Shown here piece by piece: positions 7,966 to 13,686 of a DNA stretch of 34,991 bases. The position numbers and the translations under genes are program-made. Positions within the stretch are counted from its first letter, which is position 1; each line of letters begins with the position of its first letter. The DNA lies in IMG/VR virus record IMGVR_UViG_3300029953_000099, positions 1 to 34,991 of that record. The stretch is one strand, 5' to 3'. Below the pieces are notes generated by a model. It had not been told where the DNA came from. It saw only the letters and a list, made by a program, of their open reading frames with translations, and did not search any database. This DNA is from a virus.

Positions 7966-8741
7966 TAATCTATTTCCTGTATAACATCGGTTATTATTGT
8001 ATATGGATCAGTTGGTTGAATATCATAAAAATTAACATTTGCTTCATGAATAAAGGTATTTGTTTCATTAACAATATCGGCATTGGCTAATGGATTTTGA
8101 TCAGGAACAGTAAGAGTTGTATTGACCCATCTGATAACAGGTAAATTATTAGCCGCGCCAAGATTAGGTCCAAAAAACCAACCATTAACAGTAAAAGATA
8201 CAACATATTGAAGATCTCTTTTATCTGCTATATGACCTTCAAATCTATCAGATTTTACTACCGAATTTAAAGTTATTATAATGTTAAAAGGATCAAAACC
8301 ATCCAAAATTGCAGCATTAATACAAAGATAAGGCTGAAAATATGGAATAATTTGCTCAATAACCTTAAATGCATCTTCAGTGTTACGAGCTTTTAAATAA
8401 AGTTCAAAATATATGTCATAAGCTGTTGGAACAAATCTTACATTTTGATTATTTTGTCTTATTTTATTGAGAGGATTGACTTGTCTATTTGAATCACGTT
8501 GTACATTGATTAAATCAAATCCCATTCTTGGAAGATTTATAGCAACAGTTTTAGTAAGCTGTGGATCAGATTCGGTTTGATCAATATAGTGTTCTCCTGC
8601 TGAAAATAATATAGGCACAGTTTGGGTTTGTGTTATTGAACCATTCGCATTTGATCTTTCAATCGTAATATCTCGAAATACGAATTCAAACAATTCTATA
8701 TATCTTTTTAAGGTCTGATTATAATAGTAATTTTCAAAAAT
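7965..8741 (-). CDS. 15: Tail terminator/neck protein gp15, probably initiated at ATT
   Basis: 258 residues from the proposed start. gp15 caps the tail and joins it to the neck. The conserved N-terminus FENYYYNQTLKRYIELFE continues without a break into FVFRDITIER; later blocks are EQIIPYFQPYL and VNGWFFGP. The first in-frame TTG (8693) would delete 16 conserved residues. Upstream, the frame is open to a TGA at 8799-8801 and holds no ATG, GTG or TTG. An AGGAG at 8750-8754 sits 8 nt before ATT at 8741. An adjacent dead copy of the gene start has ATG at exactly the corresponding codon (8846), so ATT occupies the ancestral start position. ATT at 8747 is a less well spaced alternative. Confidence 0.88.
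   Translation of the reverse strand: MFENYYYNQTLKRYIELFEFVFRDITIERSNANGSITQTQTVPILFSAGEHYIDQTESDPQLTKTVAINLPRMGFDLINVQRDSNRQVNPLNKIRQNNQNVRFVPTAYDIYFELYLKARNTEDAFKVIEQIIPYFQPYLCINAAILDGFDPFNIIITLNSVVKSDRFEGHIADKRDLQYVVSFTVNGWFFGPNLGAANNLPVIRWVNTTLTVPDQNPLANADIVNETNTFIHEANVNFYDIQPTDPYTIITDVIQEID
8704..8738. repeat. 35-bp direct repeat, copy 1 (inside gp15 5' end)
   Basis: Perfect 35-bp direct repeat of 8809-8843, offset by exactly 105 bp. On the minus strand this copy encodes gp15 residues FENYYYNQTLK and is part of the live gene. Confidence 0.97.
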
Positions 8742-8749
8742 TGAAATTT

Positions 8750-8754
8750 CTCCT
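8750..8754 (-). promoter_or_regulatory. Shine-Dalgarno deciding the ATT start of gp15
   Basis: AGGAG in the minus-strand leader TATATTTAGGAGA (8749-8761), 8 nt upstream of ATT 8741-8739. The same 13-bp leader occurs inverted before gp14 on the plus strand (8870-8882), where an ATT again follows at 8 nt. Confidence 0.6.
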
Positions 8755-8757
8755 AAA

Positions 8758-8765
8758 TATAAATA
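8758..8765 (+). promoter_or_regulatory. Second TATAAATA box upstream of gp14
   Basis: Exact TATAAATA on the plus strand, about 130 nt before the gp14 start. It overlaps the complement of the gp15 leader. It may be an additional late promoter for the gp14 unit or chance in this very AT-rich spacer. Confidence 0.35.
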
Positions 8766-8777
8766 ATTGTGGTTAGA

Positions 8778-8799
8778 ATTAATAGTTCGAATTATTAAT
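8778..8799. other. 22-bp near-perfect palindrome between divergent gp15 and gp14
   Basis: Sequence centred on TTCGAA (8786-8791) with arms ATTAATA/TATTAAT and one mismatched pair. It lies in the 70-bp segment between the two 35-bp repeats, in the divergent gp15/gp14 spacer. It could bind a dimeric protein, extrude as a cruciform, or be a recombination scar; nothing in the sequence decides. Confidence 0.5.
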
Positions 8800-8846
8800 C
8801 AACTTGACCTTTTTAAGGTCTGATTATAATAGTAATTTTCAAACAT
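8799..8846 (-). pseudogene. 15: Dead 5' fragment of gp15
   Basis: ATG at 8846 followed by codons for MFENYYYNQTLKR, identical over 11 residues to the live gp15 start 105 bp downstream, then SS and TGA. It is a duplicated gene start cut off by the rearrangement that turned gp14 around. It preserves the original ATG and so identifies the true N-terminus of gp15. No clear Shine-Dalgarno precedes it. Confidence 0.85.
8809..8843. repeat. 35-bp direct repeat, copy 2 (gp15 remnant)
   Basis: Perfect copy of 8704-8738. On the minus strand it follows an ATG and encodes the same FENYYYNQTLK peptide, ending in a short dead frame. The two copies enclose 70 bp that contain the gp15 leader and a palindrome. 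Confidence 0.97.
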
Positions 8847-8858
8847 ATTATTGCTTTC

Positions 8859-8866
8859 TATAAATA
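8859..8866 (+). promoter_or_regulatory. T4-type late promoter for gp14
   Basis: Exact TATAAATA on the plus strand, 23 nt before the proposed gp14 start at 8890 and just upstream of its AGGAG. It gives the inverted gp14-endonuclease unit its own late promoter, which it would need because the surrounding transcription runs the other way. Confidence 0.65.
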
Positions 8867-8876
8867 TTATATATTT

Positions 8877-8881
8877 AGGAG
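8877..8881 (+). promoter_or_regulatory. Shine-Dalgarno deciding the ATT start of gp14
   Basis: AGGAG followed after 8 nt by ATT at 8890-8892 and after 2 nt by ATT at 8884-8886. The only conventional in-frame start upstream (TTG 8851) lies upstream of both this site and the promoter box, so it would not be on a transcript made from that box. Confidence 0.6.
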
Positions 8882-8889
8882 AGATTAAA

Positions 8890-9615
8890 ATTCCAACAAA
8901 CCCATACATAGATAATTTTACATTTTCGACCGAACAAGAATTACTTTCCAATTTAATTGTAGAGAGTATTCAAATAAAAGGTTATAATTTTTATTATCTA
9001 CCACGTAGACATGGAAATTTAAACGAACTTCTTTCACAAGATGATCTTTCATATTTCGATACAGCATATATTGTTGAAATGTATATTAAATCTGTTGAAG
9101 GATTTGCTGGTGAAGGTCAATATTTGTCTAAATTTGGTCTTGATATTAGAGATCGAATGACATTTACTGTTGCTAGAGCAACTTTTAATACAATTGTTGG
9201 AGCATATGAAGGAACTTTAAGACCATATGAAGGTGATCTTATATTCTTTCCAATGACAAATAAAATTTGGGAAGTTAAACAAGCAGATCCATGGGCAGAT
9301 TTTTATCCAATGGGTTCTCTACCAATGTTTGATCTTATATGTGATGTATTTGAATATGATAATGAACATTTTGATACAGGAATTCCAGCTATTGATAATA
9401 TTGAACAACAATATTCGACAAATGTTGAAGAGTTCTATGAAAAATACTCAAATGGTGTTATAATAGTAGATGGTAATAACAATCCAATTATAGAACCGGG
9501 CTGGAGTCCAGCAAATCAAGATCCCGAATTTGATAATTACGATGCTAATACTACAGTGACACCAATGATTAATTACACAATTAAAAATCCATTTAGTCCA
9601 ACAGGAAATGTTTAA
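8890..9615 (+). CDS. 14: Neck protein gp14, inverted, probably initiated at ATT
   Basis: 241 residues; T4 gp14 has 256. gp14 and gp13 form the neck that closes the filled head. Conserved blocks follow the T4 order: NLIVESIQIKGYNFYYLPR, KSVEGFAGEGQYLSKFGLDI, PYEGDLIFFPM and ADPWADFYPMGS. The gene lies on the plus strand, opposite to gp13 and gp15 on either side, although T4-like phages normally keep 13-14-15 collinear. Initiation at ATT 8890, 8 nt after AGGAG, would give (M)PTNPYIDNFTFSTEQ, a natural-looking gp14 N-terminus. No ATG is available in frame there. The stop overlaps the next gene's ATG (TAATG). Confidence 0.9.
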   Translation: MPTNPYIDNFTFSTEQELLSNLIVESIQIKGYNFYYLPRRHGNLNELLSQDDLSYFDTAYIVEMYIKSVEGFAGEGQYLSKFGLDIRDRMTFTVARATFNTIVGAYEGTLRPYEGDLIFFPMTNKIWEVKQADPWADFYPMGSLPMFDLICDVFEYDNEHFDTGIPAIDNIEQQYSTNVEEFYEKYSNGVIIVDGNNNPIIEPGWSPANQDPEFDNYDANTTVTPMINYTIKNPFSPTGNV

Positions 9616-11159
9616 TGAGACTCAATCTCACTGAAGAAAACAAAGAAGATATTATTTTATTATATTTAATGAACAATAGCATGGAAAATATATCAAATAT
9701 TTACAATTGTTCATCATGGACTATAAAAAATATATTAAATAAGAATAAAGTAAATATTAAACGCCCAGGATTTTTTGGCCATACATTTAAAATTGATGAA
9801 AATATAAGAAATGAAATTGTTTTTCAATATAAAAATGGTATGTGTATAAAAGATCTTGAAAAAAAATATAATTTAACACATGAATATATTTGGAGACTGT
9901 TAAAAAACAATTCCATTATTTTTGAAACAAAAACAAAAAAAGGTGAAAATAATTATAATAAAATTATTAATGATTTGGTTAATTTATATATTAATGAAAC
10001 AAAATCTATAGTAGATCTTTCTAAAATCTTTAATGTATCGGTAGGAACTATTCATCGTTATCTTAAAAAGGCTAATATTGAATTGCGTTCTATTGGTTAT
10101 TCTAAAACACCACATAATAAAATAAGCTTAAAAAATCTTTTAGATTATGATTGGATGTATAATAAAATAATAATTGAAAAATTGACATGTAATGAAATTG
10201 CTTCATTATTTAATGTGGCTGATTCTATGATATCAAAATACGCGAAATTATTAAAAATTAATATACCTCACAAATGGCAATCTAAAACTGAAAGAAAAAT
10301 TATTGATTGGATAAAAACAATTTATGATGGTGAGATTATATCTAGTTATCGTAAATTAAAAAATAAAGAGTTGGATGTTTATATTCCAGAATTTAAATTA
10401 GCAATTGAATATAATGGAATTTATTGGCATTCGGAAAAATATTTAGGTAATAAAAAAGCCAAATATCGTCACATAAACAAAACAGAATTATGTGATAAAA
10501 ATGATGTTTTATTGTTACAAATAAATTCTAATGAATGGGAAAATGAAATTAAACGAAATATTTGGAAATCTATAATAAAAAATAAAATAGGATTTACAAA
10601 AAATAAATATTATGCCCGCAAATTAATCATAAAAGAAGTATTATCTATTGAATCGAAAGAATTTTTAGAACATAATCATCTTCAAGGTAATGTGCCAGCA
10701 TCTATTCGTTATGGTTTATATAACAATAATGAATTAATTATGTTAGCTACTTTTGGTAAAAGTAGATTTATTAAAGGAAAATATGAATTATATAGATTGA
10801 GTACTAAACTTGAAACACAAGTTTGTGGTGGGGCGAGTAAATTGATTAAACATTTTTTAAAAAATTATAATGATAAACCATTAATTAGTTATTGTGATCG
10901 TAGATATAGTAATGGTAAAATTTATGAAACATTAAATTTTAAAAAATTACGTGAAACAACACCAAATTACAAGTATGTTAAAAAAAATAAATTATATTCA
11001 AGAAATCAATTTCAAAAACATCTGCTCAAAGATAAATTAGAAATATTTAATGAAACCTTAAGTGAATCACAAAATATGATTAATAATGGTTATTATCGAA
11101 TTTGGGATTCGGGTAATTTTGTATATGAATTATCCGATTTGCATTCCAAGAGGTTCTGA
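9615..11159 (+). CDS. Vsr-like (EDxHD-type) homing endonuclease with four HTH segments
   Basis: 514 residues. Four helix-turn-helix-like segments come first (about 22-45, 76-99, 131-155, 189-213), for example FNVSVGTIHRYLKKANI and FNVADSMISKYAKLLKI. Next is a Vsr-like nuclease core: SKTERKII (Glu226), ELDVYIP (Asp254), IEYNGIYWHSE (Glu265, His272). The C-terminal domain (330-505) is common in phage mobile endonucleases: ARKLIIKEV, HNHLQGNVPASI, GGASKLIKHFL, YCDRRYSNGKIYETL, YYRIWDSG. Its ATG overlaps the gp14 stop. The last nine codons and the stop are read from the antisense strand of the gp13 3' end. It is very Lys/Asn-rich compared with the structural genes. The host-gene target is not known; gp14 or its neighbourhood is the obvious guess. 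Confidence 0.87.
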   Translation: MRLNLTEENKEDIILLYLMNNSMENISNIYNCSSWTIKNILNKNKVNIKRPGFFGHTFKIDENIRNEIVFQYKNGMCIKDLEKKYNLTHEYIWRLLKNNSIIFETKTKKGENNYNKIINDLVNLYINETKSIVDLSKIFNVSVGTIHRYLKKANIELRSIGYSKTPHNKISLKNLLDYDWMYNKIIIEKLTCNEIASLFNVADSMISKYAKLLKINIPHKWQSKTERKIIDWIKTIYDGEIISSYRKLKNKELDVYIPEFKLAIEYNGIYWHSEKYLGNKKAKYRHINKTELCDKNDVLLLQINSNEWENEIKRNIWKSIIKNKIGFTKNKYYARKLIIKEVLSIESKEFLEHNHLQGNVPASIRYGLYNNNELIMLATFGKSRFIKGKYELYRLSTKLETQVCGGASKLIKHFLKNYNDKPLISYCDRRYSNGKIYETLNFKKLRETTPNYKYVKKNKLYSRNQFQKHLLKDKLEIFNETLSESQNMINNGYYRIWDSGNFVYELSDLHSKRF

Positions 11160-11876
11160 ATAATCATGAATCATTTTTTCTTCTAATTCATTAATTTTTT
11201 CTTCAGCTTCGTTCCAGATTTGTTGACCATTAATATAAGTACCTCCAGGAAGTTGCATTTGACCATATTTTTTAAGAACTTCTCCATAATCTCTTTTCAT
11301 AAGTTGTGTACCATATTGTAATAACCAACGATCTTTCCAAACTGTTGGATAATATTCAGGATCAACAATTTTAAATGCTTCAACCAGAATATAATTTCCA
11401 ATAGTGACTGCACTCCAATCCATATCAACCCATAAAATATTACTTTTACGATTATATCTGATTGGTTTTTGACCAACTAATATTTGTTCGAGAAATTCTA
11501 AATGTTGCATTGCCATGTAATATGGAACCATGCTTTGCGACGTTAATGTATAAATGTCATTAAGAGCAATTTGATAACGAAGATCGAATATATTAGCTAT
11601 ATTGGAAATACCATTAAAATCAAATATTCTAACGGCTCCTATAATATTATCAGGAAGTTTAAATCCCTGACGATTCATGTCATCTTGTGTAATTTGATGT
11701 TTATAATAAATTTTTTCCGTACCATCAAAATGATAATCCCAAAAATATCTTAGAGCAGCATCTGTACAATCATCAATCATATCTTGAGTTAAATTTATTT
11801 GAAGAATTCCTGCGCCCAGGCGTCTTAAACAGTACTGTTGGTATTGATCTCTAGATTCTGGAGCACTAGTTGACAT
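11130..11876 (-). CDS. 13: Neck protein gp13
   Basis: 248 residues (309 in T4). The N-terminal block RDQYQQYCLRRLGAGILQIN, then TQDMIDDCTDAALRYFWDYH, and the later IVDPEYYPTVWKDRWLLQYG are typical of T4-like gp13, which binds the portal after packaging. ATG at 11876 follows AAGGAATAATTA, and an exact late box lies at 11894-11901. Its 3' end overlaps the convergent endonuclease by 30 bp. Its usual downstream neighbour gp14 is present but inverted. Confidence 0.93.
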   Translation of the reverse strand: MSTSAPESRDQYQQYCLRRLGAGILQINLTQDMIDDCTDAALRYFWDYHFDGTEKIYYKHQITQDDMNRQGFKLPDNIIGAVRIFDFNGISNIANIFDLRYQIALNDIYTLTSQSMVPYYMAMQHLEFLEQILVGQKPIRYNRKSNILWVDMDWSAVTIGNYILVEAFKIVDPEYYPTVWKDRWLLQYGTQLMKRDYGEVLKKYGQMQLPGGTYINGQQIWNEAEEKINELEEKMIHDYSEPLGMQIG

Positions 11877-11893
11877 TAATTATTCCTTTTGTT

Positions 11894-11901
11894 TATTTAT
11901 A
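11894..11901 (-). promoter_or_regulatory. T4-type late promoter for gp13
   Basis: Exact TATAAATA on the minus strand, 17 nt before the gp13 ATG, in the short gap after the spanin genes, followed by an AAGGAAT Shine-Dalgarno. Confidence 0.65.
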
Positions 11902-11935
11902 TGAGTTGACAACATTCATATAATTTGGATAATTT

Positions 11936-12280
11936 TTAATGTTTTGGAGCAACTTTAGGATTGTTTAATTTATCCAATGCATCACAAGAAGATTGTATCT
12001 TTTTAAAACATTCGAAATATAATTTATTCCAATGGAGTTGTTTATCACATTTTTCTCCCCACATCCAATAAGTCATTGCCATATTAGATATATCAGCAGC
12101 TTCCCAAGTTTTTAGAACTGCATCAGATGGGATATTACTTGGTCTTGGCCCACATTGGAATTGTGAATCATTTAATACTAATGATGTTTGATCGGATATT
12201 GTAGCAATAGGTTTTGGACAAGATGTTGTTCCACATCCAACCAATAACATACACATAATTCCAATTAATATATTTTTCAT
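11936..12280 (-). CDS. Rz1-like outer-membrane lipoprotein (o-spanin candidate)
   Basis: 114 residues with a lipoprotein signal peptide: MKN, a hydrophobic stretch, and lipobox LLVGC with Cys16 as the lipidated residue. The mature part has four further Cys (21, 43, 78, 91; a fifth at 99) and the motif QCGPRPSNIP. Its ATG overlaps the stop of the upstream membrane protein (ATGA), the usual arrangement of i-spanin/o-spanin pairs, whose products span the periplasm and fuse the membranes at lysis. It is longer and less proline-rich than lambda Rz1, so the call rests mainly on lipobox and context. Confidence 0.65.
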   Translation of the reverse strand: MKNILIGIMCMLLVGCGTTSCPKPIATISDQTSLVLNDSQFQCGPRPSNIPSDAVLKTWEAADISNMAMTYWMWGEKCDKQLHWNKLYFECFKKIQSSCDALDKLNNPKVAPKH

Positions 12281-12723
12281 GGGGTAGCTCCATATTCTGA
12301 ATTTTGAAAAGCTCTAAACAAATCAAATCTTGTAGTTAATCCTTTATCATCGAATGGATGACACGTTTCAGGAGCTATAGGGACATTTTTTATAATATCT
12401 GTTATATTTGATTGTTTTTGCGCCAAATTGTTCGCTGCACTTTCAAGCTCTGTAAGTTTATTTTGATTTTGTATTATTAGAATATTTTGTTTTTGTAAAT
12501 CTATTAATGCTTGATTTTGAGTAGCAATAAGCTGTTCTTGTGCTTGGAGTAATGTTTGTGTTTTTAAATAATCTATTTTAAGATCTTTGATATAAATTAC
12601 AAATATTACAGCGCCAACAATTAAAAACAACCAAAATATATTTTTCCAAATAAATGAAATTATACCATAAAGTGGTACCAACAAGCCTAATATAAAATTT
12701 AAAATTTGTTTAAACATTATCAT
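12277..12723 (-). CDS. Rz-like membrane/coiled-coil protein (i-spanin candidate)
   Basis: 148 residues. The N-terminal 46 residues contain two hydrophobic stretches (about 7-24 and 29-46). A long Gln/Asn/Leu-rich coiled coil follows (50-112; TLLQAQEQLIATQNQALIDL), then a small C-terminal region ending QNSEYGATP. A membrane anchor plus periplasmic coiled coil, followed by an overlapping lipoprotein gene, fits an inner-membrane spanin. Classical i-spanins have one membrane segment, so the second hydrophobic stretch is unusual. Its start overlaps the end of the cupin gene by 14 nt. Confidence 0.65.
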   Translation of the reverse strand: MIMFKQILNFILGLLVPLYGIISFIWKNIFWLFLIVGAVIFVIYIKDLKIDYLKTQTLLQAQEQLIATQNQALIDLQKQNILIIQNQNKLTELESAANNLAQKQSNITDIIKNVPIAPETCHPFDDKGLTTRFDLFRAFQNSEYGATP

Positions 12724-13078
12724 CCAATCTATAAATTGTATTTCTTTCGATTATACCTTGACGATCTTCATCGGTTATAAATTCATAATTCCAAGGTTTG
12801 TCATATTTATTTATTGTCATAATAATTGTATTATCTTCTAAAGCAATTATTTCATGTTTTTGTTTATCATTTGGAAAATCATATATATCACCTTGTTTTA
12901 ATATTATTTCCCAATTTTTATTTTCACCATAACAAATACATGAACCTTGTTGAACAATTGTTAGATGTTGTTCTTTTATTTCTTTGTGTTCATGAAGAGG
13001 AATTCCATCTCCTCTTTTTGGAAATGTATATTTTTGACAAAACAAGTTTCCAAATTCGATAATTTCATTTTTAAACAT
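12710..13078 (-). CDS. Small single-domain cupin protein
   Basis: 122 residues with both cupin motifs: GIPLHEHKEIKEQ (His29, His31, Glu36) leading to Gly45, and GDIYDFPNDKQKHEII (Gly63, Pro69, His75). The three His and Glu would bind one metal ion in a beta-barrel. The substrate cannot be read from the sequence. It lies between the tail-tip protein and the spanins on the same transcript, so it may be a metabolic gene, a sugar-modifying or sensing protein, or a minor virion protein. ATG at 13078 follows AAGGAAATAT. Confidence 0.75.
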   Translation of the reverse strand: MFKNEIIEFGNLFCQKYTFPKRGDGIPLHEHKEIKEQHLTIVQQGSCICYGENKNWEIILKQGDIYDFPNDKQKHEIIALEDNTIIMTINKYDKPWNYEFITDEDRQGIIERNTIYRLDDNV

Positions 13079-13086
13079 ATATTTCC

Positions 13087-13686
13087 TTATGTATAATAGA
13101 AAAGGGCTTCTCCAACTCCACCATTTCCTCCAGCATTTCCTACACCATCGGCCCCACCAAAGCCACCTACGCCAGCAGCAATCGAATCAAAACCAACAAT
13201 AGCCGCTCCACCGGAATTTCCTATGCCCGTTCCATTATTACCAGTATCATTTATATCACCACCAGAGGCTGCTTGTCCCGATCCACTTACAAGATTTAAT
13301 CCTCTCAAACCCGCAAGTGCACTTAAATTGAGGGTAATTGATGAATATGTTCCATTAGTAATTGAAGAATTTCCACCAGATGTAGAAGACGTCGGTGAAG
13401 AACCACCAAGTCCAGCAGCACCTACAACATAATCTATTGTTTTACCCCAATCAGAAGGTGTGAGTGTAATAGTTTTTTGACAATATGCGCCGCTCGCGGC
13501 TGCGCCACCGGGGTGAGCTGCACATCCGGTTCCTCCACCGCCTGCACCTCCACCACCACCTCCCCATAATCCCATTACAAGTTTGGTTGCTCCTACTGGA
13601 ATAGTTTCCGTTCCCGAAGCAGTATATGTATGTAATATTGGAGAAAATGTGGTTGATCCTAATAGGCATATTGCAATACCTGACAT
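13087..13686 (-). CDS. Glycine-rich tail-fibre tip/adhesin candidate
   Basis: 199 residues. A short N-terminal segment (HTYTASGTETIPVGATKLVM) resembles phage fibre tip domains. After it come runs of glycine (WGGGGGGAGGGGTG near residue 40; later GVGGFGGADGVGNAGGNGG), typical of distal-tip proteins that pack as polyglycine-II sheets, such as the gp38 adhesins of some T-even phages. It ends in GVGEALFYYT. Lying directly after the long fibre gene supports a receptor-binding role. Codon use is more GC-rich than nearby genes because of the glycine and alanine runs. Confidence 0.65.
   Translation of the reverse strand: MSGIAICLLGSTTFSPILHTYTASGTETIPVGATKLVMGLWGGGGGGAGGGGTGCAAHPGGAAASGAYCQKTITLTPSDWGKTIDYVVGAAGLGGSSPTSSTSGGNSSITNGTYSSITLNLSALAGLRGLNLVSGSGQAASGGDINDTGNNGTGIGNSGGAAIVGFDSIAAGVGGFGGADGVGNAGGNGGVGEALFYYT

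Noticed and set aside
7965-8693. TTG at 8693 as gp15 start
   Set aside because: It removes 16 residues that match gp15 N-termini and are conserved in the adjacent fossil copy; no Shine-Dalgarno precedes it.
8821-8850. TATAAT-like -10 element in the 35-bp repeat
   Set aside because: AT-rich coding sequence for YYYN (TATTATAAT); no matching -35 element at proper spacing on either strand.
8851-8889. TTG at 8851 as gp14 start
   Set aside because: It precedes the TATAAATA box (8859-8866) and the AGGAG (8877-8881); the translated leader has no gp14 similarity.
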